A DNA stretch of 29,219 nt from CAYLJO01 sp964383905 (GCA_964383905.1 CAYLJO010000057.1:1-29219), one strand, 5' to 3'. Shown: positions 6,393-15,094, numbered from the stretch's first letter. The notes: generated from the letters alone by a model not told the origin. Made by a program: numbers and translations.

Positions 6393-8369
6393 TTAAACCG
6401 TTGCTTCCTCTTCTTCGATCAGGTAAGGTGTCACCACTTCTTGGCGGTCGCCGTCCGCATCCTCTGTCAGAATCGCATTGACGATAGGTAGACTGAGTGA
6501 GTGGCTGGTCAAGTTGAGCGGCACGTTTTTGCCTTTCGCATAGACCGGATGGCGGCCGTGCTCCTGGTACCATTCGGCGAGGCCTGCGGTCTTGTGCATG
6601 TTCTCGATGATCTGCCGCCAGCCGACGCCAGTGTTGTAGGCGCAGAAGGAGATTTCGCCCTCCTGCGTGCCGTAGGGGATGACGCACATCTCGGTGCGGC
6701 GGAAATCGTAATTGAACAGGTCCTGGAACCACATTCCCTCGACGCAGAGCACGCGCCAGACGTCATTGGGATCCTCGGAGGCGGCAGACTGCGTCTTCAT
6801 GCGATCGTTGCGGTCCGAGTTGGAACTGGTCGCGGACGGCTTGAACAAATTGATGATCTGCGAGATGGGGAAGCCTTCGGGGGCGCGTTTGGCGTCGAAG
6901 TTGCGCATAATGGCCATGCCGAGCTGCGCGAAGGAGAGCTTGCGCCCGCGCGCCGTGTCGGTGATCACAGCCACATCCTTCATGAACTGCTCGTAGTTGA
7001 AGAACTCGAAGAGCGGTGTGAACTCGCCCGTCTGACGGTTGACGACCATCAGCGTGAAAATGCCGCAGTTGGGGTGACAGTTGCAGGACGACCAGCCCCA
7101 GGGCGCGTCCGCCCCCTGCAGCATATCCATCACGCTCGTGAAAGCCGAATAGGACGAAAGCGGAAACCAATCGCGCAGCGGCTGGAGGCGGCCCCCCAAC
7201 TGGTCCTTCAGATCATGCGTCATCCCGGAGAGCGTGTAGCGATGCCTGATGCGGGTGGCATCGTCCACATCCTCATCACGCCCGGTGAAAGAGACCGGCT
7301 GGAAAGCGATCGTCTGAATCTTGTCGATATTCTTCGCCGCGAATTCGACGATCTGCCCGATCGCGTCGTTGTTGATCATGTTGACGATGGTCGTCACGAG
7401 TGTGACTTTGATGCCGACGCTCGCCAGGTTTTCAATGGCGCGCAGCTTCACGTCGAAGAGGTTGCCGACGCCGCGATGCCTATTCTTCTCTTCGCTGACG
7501 CCGTCGAACTGCAGGTAGACGCCGTGCTGGCCGGCGGCCTTGGCGGCCTTGCAGAACTCGATGTCTTCGGCGAAGCGGATGCCGTTAGTCGCCGCCAGGA
7601 TCCGGTAGAAGCCGATCTTCCTGGCGTAGGCGACGGCGTCCAGGTAATAAGGCGAGAGTGTGGGCTCGCCGCCCGAAAAGAGAATAATAATCTGCCGGCG
7701 CGGTTTGAAAGAGACGGCGCGGTCGAGGATCGCCTTGGTATCCTCGAACGTCGGCTCGTGGACGTAGCCGACCTGATTCGCGTCCATAAAGCATGGGTTG
7801 CACATCATGTTGCAGCGGTTGGTCAGGTCAACCGTCAGCACCGCCCCACGCCCGAACTTGATAGTAGAGATGCCATGCCGGTGAACGGCCGCATCTTCGG
7901 CGGCGCGAAAATCACGCCCGAAGAAGAGGGATTCGATGCGTTGAAGGAATTTCGGGTCGGTCGCCATGACGTCGGTAAACTCGCCATGCTTCGGGCAAGT
8001 CTTGCGCATAATGACTTGGCCGTTCTCCTCAAGGATCTGTGCTTTGATCTCGCCCGGATGGGCGTGCATCAGTGTCTCCAGCGGCCTCTCGCCGGTGATC
8101 ACGGCGTTACGCACCTCTTTGACGCAGCGCGGGCACAGGCTGTCGGTCTCGCGCGGAAATCCGAGGGGTGGGGCGCTACGCTCGTAGGATTTCAAGAGCG
8201 GCCCGGGCGCCCACTCGGGCCGGATCGCTTCGCCTTCGGGAAGACGCCGGTTGACCGATTGGAAGAGCTTCCAGGCTACGTCCGTAAGGTTAGAGAGTAT
8301 GGCGGAGCTTTTAACCCCACTGAATCGGCTCTTTTCTGACTCACCCCGGCGGAATTGATCGCTAAACAA
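6393..8369 (-). CDS. Tes-like radical SAM enzyme (candidate membrane-spanning lipid synthase)
   Basis: I place the start at the TTG at 8369, preceded by GAGGAG with 7-nt spacing, giving 658 aa. The frame is open further up to 8483, but that part lacks protein character. In this numbering: an N-terminal metal site CPRC (79-82) with CPKHGE (125-130), a rubredoxin-like pair; the radical SAM motif CNMMCNPC (186-193); GGEP next; a further cluster candidate CNCHPNC; and a C-terminal segment CVIPYGTQEGEISFCAYNTG. This order matches archaeal tetraether synthase (Tes), a radical SAM enzyme with several Fe-S clusters that joins lipid tails carbon to carbon. Acidobacteria are known for iso-diabolic acid, a tail-to-tail product, so that reaction is the leading hypothesis. 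It heads a two-gene operon and is divergent from lpxA. Confidence 0.8.
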   Translation of the reverse strand: MFSDQFRRGESEKSRFSGVKSSAILSNLTDVAWKLFQSVNRRLPEGEAIRPEWAPGPLLKSYERSAPPLGFPRETDSLCPRCVKEVRNAVITGERPLETLMHAHPGEIKAQILEENGQVIMRKTCPKHGEFTDVMATDPKFLQRIESLFFGRDFRAAEDAAVHRHGISTIKFGRGAVLTVDLTNRCNMMCNPCFMDANQVGYVHEPTFEDTKAILDRAVSFKPRRQIIILFSGGEPTLSPYYLDAVAYARKIGFYRILAATNGIRFAEDIEFCKAAKAAGQHGVYLQFDGVSEEKNRHRGVGNLFDVKLRAIENLASVGIKVTLVTTIVNMINNDAIGQIVEFAAKNIDKIQTIAFQPVSFTGRDEDVDDATRIRHRYTLSGMTHDLKDQLGGRLQPLRDWFPLSSYSAFTSVMDMLQGADAPWGWSSCNCHPNCGIFTLMVVNRQTGEFTPLFEFFNYEQFMKDVAVITDTARGRKLSFAQLGMAIMRNFDAKRAPEGFPISQIINLFKPSATSSNSDRNDRMKTQSAASEDPNDVWRVLCVEGMWFQDLFNYDFRRTEMCVIPYGTQEGEISFCAYNTGVGWRQIIENMHKTAGLAEWYQEHGRHPVYAKGKNVPLNLTSHSLSLPIVNAILTEDADGDRQEVVTPYLIEEEEATV

Positions 8370-8718
8370 AATAATTCTCCTCTTCGAAGACAGTTTAATG
8401 CGCTCTTTTGACGCATCTCTTAGACAAAAGGTTGAGTACTTATTAACGCCCCCTGCTGTTTCGTGCACACTCCCCCTGCGCAAAACTATGCAATATCACA
8501 TGATAGTGGCCTGAGAGGGCAAAGGCAAGAGGTTAATTCGGAAAAAGACATTGTTTTGGCTAGCGTTGATTAACATCAACAAACCCTTTTGAACCATAGG
8601 GGGCATAGAGGAAAGCCTAAATATATAAGAGAAGTTCCCGCCTCATATCTCGAAGCACGCCTTTGATTGGTTGCGGCGGGTGTGAAGGAGAATGTAGTAT
8701 CGCGCCGCGCTCGCTTTC
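8370..8718. other. Divergent intergenic region between the radical SAM operon and lpxA
   Basis: AT-richer than its neighbours, as expected for promoters of both units. It contains the inverted repeat GTTGAT-TAAC-ATCAAC at 8565-8580, a possible operator, and a good AAGGAG (8685-8690) that is followed only by ATGTAG and lies too far from lpxA to serve it. No gene is supported. Confidence 0.5.
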
Positions 8719-9534
8719 TTGATGATGGAGATACATCCGACAGCCACGGTCAGCCCGCGCGCAGAGATTGCCGCCGGCACGCGTATTGGCCCCTACGTCG
8801 TCGTGGAGGACGACGTGGTAATTGGCGAAGAATGTGAGATCGCCGCGCATGCCGTCATCAAACGCTTTACCGAGGTGGGCCGCCGCAACCGGATATTCGA
8901 GCATGCCGTCATCGGCGGCGAACCGCAGGACGTTAAGTTTAAGGGTGAGACGAGCCGCCTGGTGATCGGCGATGATAACTTAATACGCGAGGGGGCGACG
9001 CTGCACCGGGCGAGCGGGGAGGGGGAGGCGACGCGCATCGGCTCGCGTAACTTCATCATGATCGGCGTGCACATCGCGCACAACTGCTTAATCGGCGACG
9101 ACAACATTTTCGCCAACGGCGCGGCGCTCGCCGGGCACATCATGGTAGAAGACCACGTCTTCCTCTCTTCAAACGTCGGGGCGCACCAGTTCGTGCGGAT
9201 GGGGCGGTACGCGATGGTCGGCGGCAAGTCGAAGATTGTGCAGGACGTACTCCCTTTTTTTATTACCGACGGCAATCCGCCGCGGGTGCGCGGGCTTAAC
9301 ATGGTTGGCCTGCGGCGCGCCAATTTTGCGCCGGAATCCCGTCGCGCCCTGAGGAATGCATACCAAATCCTGTTTCGCTCCGGCTTGCCACTGGCGAAGG
9401 CGCTTGACGAGATGGCGCAATCGAGTGATGAGAATGTGGCGCATCTGATCAGATTCATACGCGGATCCGGGCGTGGCTTTACACGCGAGCAGAAGACCGA
9501 GCGCGTGCGCGAAGAAGAATCGCTCACGGTTTGA
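8719..9534 (+). CDS. lpxA: UDP-N-acetylglucosamine O-acyltransferase LpxA
   Basis: LpxA transfers a 3-hydroxyacyl chain from acyl carrier protein to UDP-GlcNAc, the first step of lipid A synthesis in the cytoplasm. The 271-aa protein is a left-handed beta-helix of hexapeptide repeats followed by a helical C-terminal domain (from about 195). The four conserved histidines of E. coli LpxA (122, 125, 144, 160) match H118, H121, H140 and H156, with H121 the catalytic base in HIAHNC. The residue at the acyl-length ruler, Gly173 in E. coli, is also Gly (G169), which argues for a long acyl chain. The start is TTG 8719, ATG 8722 or ATG 8725; none has a clear ribosome site. The stop overlaps lpxD. fabZ, often its neighbour, is absent. 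Confidence 0.95.
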   Translation: MMMEIHPTATVSPRAEIAAGTRIGPYVVVEDDVVIGEECEIAAHAVIKRFTEVGRRNRIFEHAVIGGEPQDVKFKGETSRLVIGDDNLIREGATLHRASGEGEATRIGSRNFIMIGVHIAHNCLIGDDNIFANGAALAGHIMVEDHVFLSSNVGAHQFVRMGRYAMVGGKSKIVQDVLPFFITDGNPPRVRGLNMVGLRRANFAPESRRALRNAYQILFRSGLPLAKALDEMAQSSDENVAHLIRFIRGSGRGFTREQKTERVREEESLTV

Positions 9535-9536
9535 AT

Positions 9537-10589
9537 ATGAATGGTGAAATTAATAAGACGGTCGCCGAGCTTGCCGCCCACGCCGGCGGGCGGGTGATCG
9601 GCGACGGCGCTATTCTAATCAACAGAGTTGCCAGCATCGAGAGCGCCGGGAAAGGCGAGATCGCGTTTGTCGAGGACGAAAAGCTTCTGGACAGCGCCCG
9701 AAGCAGTGGCGCATCTTGTCTGATCGTACCGGAGAATGCCCGGATTGCCGCGCCGTGTCGCATTGAATCCAAGCGCCCCAAACTCGCCTTTGCCTTGATC
9801 GCCGAACTGCTGCACCCGCGAAAGCGGCGCGAGCCTTCGATTCATCCGACGGCCGTGATCGCCGGGAGCGCAGAGATTGACGAGAGCGTCTTCGCCGGCG
9901 CCATGGTCGAGGTCGGCGAACGCACACGGGTCGGGGCGGGGACGCAGATTCACGCGGGGACGGTGATCGGGGATGACGTTCGCCTGGGCCGTGATTGCGT
10001 GATCTATCCGAACGTGGTGCTCTATGACGGCGTGACGCTGGGCGATCGCGTGATCCTTCATGCCGGGGTTGTCGTCGGGGCGGACGGCTTCGGCTATGTT
10101 CGAAGCGAGGGGGGCTACCACAAGTTTCCGCAGATCGGTACGGTCGTGATCGAAGACGACGTGGAGATCGGGGCGCACACGTGCATTGATCGCGGGGCAC
10201 TGGGGCAGACACGCATCGGGCGGGGCACGAAGATAGATAACCTCGTACAGATCGCGCATAACGTAGAGATCGGCGAGCGTGTCGTGATCGCCGCGCAGAC
10301 GGGGATCTCCGGCAGCACGATCATCGAGAGCGACGCGGTTATCGGCGGGCAGGTCGGCATGGGCGACCACGCGCGCGTCCAAAGCGGCGCCGTGATCGGT
10401 TCCAAGGCCGGAGTTCTACCGGGCAAGATCGTGCGCGTGGGGGTGTGGTGGGGCATCCCGGTGCAGCCGCTCGGCGAGTATAAACGCCTCCATGCGCATC
10501 TGGGACGCCTGCCGCAAATGCGTGACGAGATTAAAGAGATGCGCCGGCAATTAAAGGAACTCGCCGCGCGGCTGGATGAGAAAGAGTAG
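9537..10589 (+). CDS. lpxD: UDP-3-O-acylglucosamine N-acyltransferase LpxD
   Basis: LpxD adds the second (N-linked) acyl chain to the glucosamine precursor of lipid A. About 350 aa: an N-terminal uridine-binding domain (residues 1-100), a long hexapeptide left-handed beta-helix (about 103-320), and a C-terminal helix (RLPQMRDEIKEMRRQLKELA) as in other LpxD trimers. The catalytic His is in QIAHNVEIG (H241 counted from the ATG at 9537; E. coli H239). A TTG at 9531 is in frame two codons earlier, and the lpxA stop (9532-9534) lies between the two candidate starts, so the genes are translationally linked. GADGFGY and the closing GIPVQP are typical of the family. Confidence 0.95.
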   Translation: MNGEINKTVAELAAHAGGRVIGDGAILINRVASIESAGKGEIAFVEDEKLLDSARSSGASCLIVPENARIAAPCRIESKRPKLAFALIAELLHPRKRREPSIHPTAVIAGSAEIDESVFAGAMVEVGERTRVGAGTQIHAGTVIGDDVRLGRDCVIYPNVVLYDGVTLGDRVILHAGVVVGADGFGYVRSEGGYHKFPQIGTVVIEDDVEIGAHTCIDRGALGQTRIGRGTKIDNLVQIAHNVEIGERVVIAAQTGISGSTIIESDAVIGGQVGMGDHARVQSGAVIGSKAGVLPGKIVRVGVWWGIPVQPLGEYKRLHAHLGRLPQMRDEIKEMRRQLKELAARLDEKE

Positions 10590-11040
10590 GAATCGGCCTT
10601 CCCGGATTACTTCTGTCAAAACATACGATGAGCGCCGCGTACCTGGAGTCCGGGCCGTTGTTGGAAGAACTGTTTCCACACCCGGCTTTGGCCCTTGGAG
10701 TGCTCTTCATCCAACGACCAACAACCCGTGGGTAACGACTCAGGGAGGATACACTTCCCGCGAGTTCATTACGGCGTATACAACTACGTTCCCACGATAT
10801 TATGTTGTCCCCGCTACCGGCGATTGGTCCGTCACGGCAAATGGAAGTAATTCAGGGGGGACGTGGACTAACAAAGGATCAGCGGTGACCATACAGGGTT
10901 CCTCTCAAACGACCGCGCATCTTACCGTAACCGTTACGAGTGGTTCACCAAAGTCAGGAAATGATGCCGGGGTGCAGGTGCTGGGCCTTTCATACTACAC
11001 TCGCCACTACTACAGATATACTCCGTGGGGCCAACCGTAG
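10576..11040 (+). CDS. Unrecognised Ser/Thr/Gly/Tyr-rich protein, possibly a fragment
   Basis: The frame opens at an ATG inside the end of lpxD and runs 154 codons. The first 40 codons look like non-coding translation. From about residue 47 the composition becomes that of a secreted or surface beta protein: TSREFITAYTTTFPRYYVVP, then GDWSVTANGSNSGGTW, VTIQGSSQTTAHLTVTVTSG, ending YYTRHYYRYTPWGQP. No signal peptide precedes it, so it may be the 3' end of a truncated gene. I do not recognise the family. Confidence 0.4.
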   Translation: MRKSRNRPSRITSVKTYDERRVPGVRAVVGRTVSTPGFGPWSALHPTTNNPWVTTQGGYTSREFITAYTTTFPRYYVVPATGDWSVTANGSNSGGTWTNKGSAVTIQGSSQTTAHLTVTVTSGSPKSGNDAGVQVLGLSYYTRHYYRYTPWGQP

Positions 11041-11064
11041 TGTTGCGAAGAAGAGGAGAAGCTG

Positions 11065-11545
11065 ATGTTTACAAAGAAAATGGTGATAGCCGTTACTCTA
11101 CTGCTAAGCGTGCTGCACAGTTTAGCTGCGCGAGACCTTCGAGTTAATTATCAAAGCAAAGAGTCTGCAGGCAAGGTCGATGAAAGCAGTCAACGGCACG
11201 AATATGAATATAACTTGGGAAGTAAACTCGGTGAATCTCTTTTTCGAGGCTGCTCAATCTTGATCGGGACAATACGTGCGGCCGGTGAGCCGGTGAAGGA
11301 AAACGATAAGATGGAAGCCCAAGACGCCGCGTTTTACACGGGGGTCGACGTGACGGTTGAGGAATGGCTCTGGGGCGAGCAGACGCATCGAGGGCCGGTA
11401 TTTCACCTTGATCAAGTATCCCCGCCCGAAAGGCGCAAATACGACAATGGGCCATGGTCAGTGCGGAAGGGGGGTTAATGTACAGGTCGGCAATAAACTG
11501 CTCGTAGTCCTCTATGGTGACAAAGTGGAAACCCGGCTACCGTAA
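11065..11545 (+). pseudogene. Secreted protein of unknown function with a frameshift at a G-run
   Basis: The ATG at 11065 is preceded by GAGGAG with 6-nt spacing. It starts a 137-codon frame with a signal peptide (MVIAVTLLLSVLHSLAA). The body contains a soluble domain (GCSILIGTIRAAGEPV, then VDVTVEEWLWGEQTHRGPVF). The frame ends at a TAA just after six G residues (11469-11474). With one G fewer it continues as VNVQVGNKLLVVLYGDKVETRLP to the stop at 11543, about 159 aa in all. Coding sense on both sides of the run makes a one-base insertion, real or technical, the simplest reading. The family is not recognised. The 150 bp after it contain nothing I can support. Confidence 0.6.
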
Positions 11546-11698
11546 GGACGCATTCCACCTAAGGATCGCGCCGCGCTAAAACAATGTTGCCTGAGGATCG
11601 CCTTCGTCGTTGACACTCTGGCCGGACCTGTTTCATCCTTCCTCGTCTCCACCTGCTGCATCATTAGTGTTGAGTATCAGTAACAACTCTTCGATCAA

Positions 11699-12146
11699 GT
11701 GGCAATCTTAGAGGCCTCTTCCGGGAAGGAGTTAGCGACAGTCCGGGGGATGGCACCCGTCTGGGCGGCCCCGGATCTGCTGCTCCTGTCGGCCAATGAT
11801 GAGCAGCCGACGCACCGGATCAAGATTACTCCAAATGGCAAGGTCACCTCAGAGCAAATATCGGAGGGGTCGAAGTGGCACGCCGCCGGCGCCCCGGCCG
11901 GTCTGAGCGGTCAGGTCGTGTCGAAGGACGGCAAGAAAGTGTGGTCCGTTTACCAGCAGGGGGCGGCGCTCATCGAGTGGGACTTAGGGTCGAAGAGAGG
12001 AGAAGTGCTGACTTACACGAAAGGGTTTCCCTTCGCGAAGGACGTGCTGGAGAAGGGGGCCACGGGCCTGCTGATCACCGGCGGGGATGACCGGTACGTC
12101 CGCGTCTGGAATCTCGCCGACCTCACGCCGCTCAGGGAGTTTCGTT
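11699..12146 (+). pseudogene. WD40-like repeat protein, internal fragment
   Basis: About 149 codons of beta-propeller sequence without proper start or end. VAILEASSGKELATVRG, then KKVWSVYQQGAALIEWDLGS and GATGLLITGGDDRYVRVWNLADL are typical WD40/quinoprotein-type blades. At about 12146, after PLREFR, the propeller sequence ends abruptly and the DNA becomes the 3' part of the nucleoside hydrolase gene on the other strand. An in-frame stop lies just upstream of 11690. I read it as a fragment left by a rearrangement. Confidence 0.65.
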
Positions 12147-12737
12147 TGAGTCGAGGATCGCCTGCGCCGCGCGCACGTCGTTGGCGATGTTGAACTTATT
12201 GCCGCCGCCCTCGTCGTTGAAGCCCATCTGGACCACCCGGATGCGCTCCACAATCGAGGGGTCTGTGAGGATGGCCGAGGCGACGTCTGTGGCCGCGCCG
12301 ATCATCAGCACCGTGAGCCGGTTATCTTTCGCGAAAGGTCTGGAAGCTTCGACGAGAAAGTTGACCGCCGGGCTCGGGTGGGGAGTCTTCGCGTCCTCCA
12401 GGGGCAAGCTCCCCCCCTCGATGAGTGGCGGGTGAGTGCTCATCCCCAAACGGTTTTCGACCACATCAATAAGGATGCGGTAGGAAGTGTGGCCGGCGGG
12501 CGCGGCGAGCGAAGGGGCGTGTACCGACATGAGGCCCAGCACCTCGAAGCGTGGCTGCAGGAGCAGGTAGGTGATCGCCCACTGATCGTCGATTTCGTTG
12601 CCGACGTCGGTCGAGATAACCACCGGAATTCTGGCTTCAGCGGCGCGCGCACCGTAAGCGGTTGCGACAGGGATGACAAGAATCACCACCAGACGCATCA
12701 GGAGGAACAACGCCCGCATCTTTCCCCTCACCTTCAT
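12132..12737 (-). pseudogene. Secreted nucleoside hydrolase (IU-nucleoside hydrolase family), C-terminally truncated
   Basis: Nucleoside hydrolases cleave the N-glycosidic bond of ribonucleosides using a Ca2+ held by Asp residues. The first 200 residues are present: a signal peptide (ALFLLMRLVVILVIPVATA), the metal motif STDVGNEIDDQWAI (the family's DTDxGxDD), and GPIMIGAATD-like LTVLMIGAATDVASA. The usual length is about 310-350 aa. Here the protein ends at AQAILDSNETP, where the last residues come from the adjoining WD40 fragment. The start is ATG 12737 or ATG 12719; the latter has GGTGAGGGG just upstream. The missing third normally carries the active-site His, so the product should be inactive. 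Confidence 0.75.
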
Positions 12738-12747
12738 CGGATAAAAT

Positions 12748-12800
12748 TTTATAGCAAGATAGGAATGGATGTAAGCCAGAGCCTCACCAGAGGGGCACAG
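12748..12800 (+). repeat. Repeat R1, partial copy C
   Basis: Begins TTTATAGCAAG, then TAGGAATGGATGT, matching the left end of R1 copies A and B with small differences, and keeps the CCTCACCA block. It then diverges into a different unit with a GCGGCAGGGCCGC core. Confidence 0.6.
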
Positions 12801-12825
12801 CGCGGCAGGGCCGCGACCAAAAACT

Positions 12826-12880
12826 TGAACCACAGAGGGGACAGAGGAGCGCAGAGGAAAGACAAAAGGAATAAAGAAGA
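12826..12880 (+). repeat. CACAGAGG-type dispersed repeat
   Basis: Reads TTGAACCACAGAGGGGACAG and then GCAGAGGAAAGAC. The same pattern recurs near 18170-18230 and, shorter, near 27294-27316. A family of short intergenic repeats with a purine-rich strand. Confidence 0.6.
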
Positions 12881-12889
12881 ACATAGATG

Positions 12890-12926
12890 AGGCGCCAGGA
12901 ACAGAGATGTTTTGTTCCTGGCGCCT
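12890..12926 (-). terminator. Strong inverted repeat downstream of the unknown 332-aa gene
   Basis: AGGCGCCAGGAAC (12890-12902) and GTTCCTGGCGCCT (12914-12926) form a perfect 13-bp stem with an 11-nt loop, 22 bp beyond the end of the minus-strand gene. The following minus-strand sequence is only weakly T-rich, so it may be a terminator or a REP-like element. Confidence 0.55.
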
Positions 12927-12948
12927 CGGCGTGAGTATTTCTGTCCCG

Positions 12949-13947
12949 TTATGGGGCGACGAGCTTAGCCGTTCTGGCGCGCACACGTGCCATAAACGTG
13001 CGCAGCCACCCTTTTGATGACTTGGTGCTCGGGCCGGAAGGCTCAGATGGGCAGCTCTTGAGGACGGCTCGCATTTTAACCTGGCCGAGCAAAGCTTCAA
13101 GATAGCAGGCGAAACGGTGGAGTACCGGCGCGAGCTCCTCCACGCTGCGGGTCGCCACAACCTCATCGACTAAACGCTCGTACTCCTCCCTGTCCCTGTA
13201 GATCAAATAATGCATAGCCCCCTGGCGGAACACCTCCAGCTCCTCGATGAGAGAGATGATTAGCCGCGGGTCGCGCTCTTCCTCCGCCCGGCGCATGAGT
13301 TGGATGAGTGAGGACAGGTCCCGGCATAGGACGAGGGACTGTTCGAGCCTGGTTCGACAATCATCAAACAGAGACGGGCCGTTGATGGTGGGGTCGAAAA
13401 CTTGAGCGAAGAAGATTGTTGACTGTTGGAAGCAGTTGCGGAGCAGGCCGTGGGCGTGTGTAATGCGGCCATAAATCTGATGGGCCGGGCGAGGAGTGTC
13501 CAGTCCGGCCAGCTCGCATTCGAAGACCCTCCGCAGCTCATGGCTGATGGCGTAGCTTGTGCCGTCTAACGCCTCAAACAGGTTTTCGTCGATGCCGTCG
13601 GTCAGGGAGCCCGTTCCGATGAACTCGAGCAGGGCGAGCGCACGCTCGTGCACGTGAGAAAAGATCGCGAGTATCTCCTGGAGCGAGCCGTTATAGTGCA
13701 GGTGGGTCTCGATCAGACGTAAATATTCGAGAAGTCGCGCCAGATCAATAAAGACCTTTCGCATCAGGTCCTGCAGCGCCGGCGGCTCGATACGCCCCAT
13801 TAATGTGGCGATCGGCGCCTGGAGGGTTGGCGGCGATGATTGATCGACAGCGGTGTATGAAGGGGCCTCAACTTTAGCGGCGAAAGCCCGTGGCGGCTGC
13901 AGGTCATCGCCCGCGGCCTGATCGATGGGGGGGATGCCAATACTCAT
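12949..13947 (-). CDS. Conserved-looking protein of unknown function (332 aa)
   Basis: Intact frame with normal protein composition and no signal peptide or membrane segment. The first 45 residues are Pro/Ala-rich and probably disordered. The core (about 55-295) is strongly helical with many Leu/Arg/Glu heptad-like stretches (LMRKVFIDLARLLEYLRLIETHL, split here only by description), and the tail is basic and Ser-rich (GPSTKSSKGWLRTFMARVRA). It looks like a helical-bundle cytoplasmic protein, perhaps regulatory. I do not recognise a family. It starts 58 bp beyond the stop of the GNAT gene on the same strand and may be cotranscribed. The ATG at 13947 has no obvious ribosome site. Confidence 0.7.
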   Translation of the reverse strand: MSIGIPPIDQAAGDDLQPPRAFAAKVEAPSYTAVDQSSPPTLQAPIATLMGRIEPPALQDLMRKVFIDLARLLEYLRLIETHLHYNGSLQEILAIFSHVHERALALLEFIGTGSLTDGIDENLFEALDGTSYAISHELRRVFECELAGLDTPRPAHQIYGRITHAHGLLRNCFQQSTIFFAQVFDPTINGPSLFDDCRTRLEQSLVLCRDLSSLIQLMRRAEEERDPRLIISLIEELEVFRQGAMHYLIYRDREEYERLVDEVVATRSVEELAPVLHRFACYLEALLGQVKMRAVLKSCPSEPSGPSTKSSKGWLRTFMARVRARTAKLVAP

Positions 13948-14004
13948 TTGTCACAATAATTATCGGGGAGAAACAGGTCAGTTGTGCTTTACTCAAATTC
14001 CGGG

Positions 14005-14922
14005 TTAGGAATCGCTTTTCTGATTGTGCAGGAAGATCGTATCGTAGTAACTCAGTAGATTATAGCCGGCTCGGCGGTAGAAGGTTAGGGCCTCCCGGTT
14101 CTGCTCGTTAGCCAGCAGGACTATGGACCTGCTGCGCTTCAGCAGACCTCTCGCCAACTGTGACATGCAGCGGATCCCGTAGCCACGACCACGCTCTTCC
14201 GGATTAACATAAACACCTTCGATGTAGGTCACCTCAGGCGTTTCGGACATGATCTCGGCTTTGAAGATCAGCTTCCCTCCCTCCACCAGCACCCACGTCC
14301 GCCCCCGGTCGATGCGGCGGGCGCAACGCTGACGAAAGCCTGGCGCGTCGACCTCCAGCGGGTTGATTCCGCTTTCTTCGAACGCCAAGTGGGCCTGCAC
14401 CGGCACGACAAGATCAAGCTCATCGGGTGTGGCCGGGCGTAGCCCTTCGATAGCTCCGCACAGGTTGACGGGCTCTCGAAGCTCGAACAACAACTCGCGG
14501 CAGAGGCGGCGAGCCGCCTGCCCGTTGTCAGCATAGTATCCCCAAAACCGGGCGATCTTTTCCTGCTCGCCCATAATCACGTGTGTGCGCCGGCAGCTTT
14601 GCGCAACTTGCGCAAAAATCTTAATCGCCTCATTAGTGCGCGCTTCGATAAGGGTGGCGTGGCCGATCAAGGCCACGCCCTCAAGACGACCTTCGCTGTC
14701 ACGGCAGGCATAAAAGGTGCCGCGGTTGAGCGGGCTGACGAGGGAGTTGTCACGGACGAAGCCGGCGATGAAAACGGTGTGGATCGGACGCTCGCCAAGG
14801 AAAGCAAGAACTTCACATTTGTTCTCATCGGTGAGGGCATGGAGAGTAAGAGCGTAAGGAGTTAATCCCGGCGCTCCCAAAGCCCTAACCGTTTCTTCTC
14901 TTGACAGTGATGTGGGGATCAT
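14005..14922 (-). CDS. GNAT family N-acetyltransferase (COG3393-like)
   Basis: About 305 aa from the ATG at 14922, which has GGAG at 6-nt spacing. An in-frame ATG at 14934 lacks one. The N-terminal half (about 25-150) resembles the accessory domain found before GNAT in COG3393-type proteins (FIAGFVRDNSLVSPLNRGTF). The C-terminal half is a GNAT fold: EVTYIEGVYVNPEERGRGYG contains the acetyl-CoA pyrophosphate loop (R-G-R-G-Y-G), and NREALTFYRRAGY is motif B. These enzymes acetylate amines of small molecules or protein N-termini. The acceptor is unknown. Confidence 0.8.
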   Translation of the reverse strand: MIPTSLSREETVRALGAPGLTPYALTLHALTDENKCEVLAFLGERPIHTVFIAGFVRDNSLVSPLNRGTFYACRDSEGRLEGVALIGHATLIEARTNEAIKIFAQVAQSCRRTHVIMGEQEKIARFWGYYADNGQAARRLCRELLFELREPVNLCGAIEGLRPATPDELDLVVPVQAHLAFEESGINPLEVDAPGFRQRCARRIDRGRTWVLVEGGKLIFKAEIMSETPEVTYIEGVYVNPEERGRGYGIRCMSQLARGLLKRSRSIVLLANEQNREALTFYRRAGYNLLSYYDTIFLHNQKSDS

Positions 14923-15094
14923 TTGCTTCTCCATAGAGGTTTCCGGCAGCCACCGGCTTATTCGATCACAACTCAGGACTGCAGCTTAGCTATTAACTCA
15001 ACCCCGCGGTCTCAGCGGCTATCTCGGGGAACTGGTAATGGGCCGGAGCGAAAACGAGGTGGTTTGTGTGCCAGCCCACCCCCCAGGAAAGAGT

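Noticed and set aside
6501..8339. Long plus-strand ORF (612 codons) across the Tes-like gene
   Set aside because: A codon-bias shadow of the minus-strand gene, with no recognisable domain; the opposite strand has all radical SAM motifs.
9615..10382. Minus-strand ORFs opposite lpxD
   Set aside because: His/Asp/Arg-rich antisense of a hexapeptide-repeat gene, with no family features.
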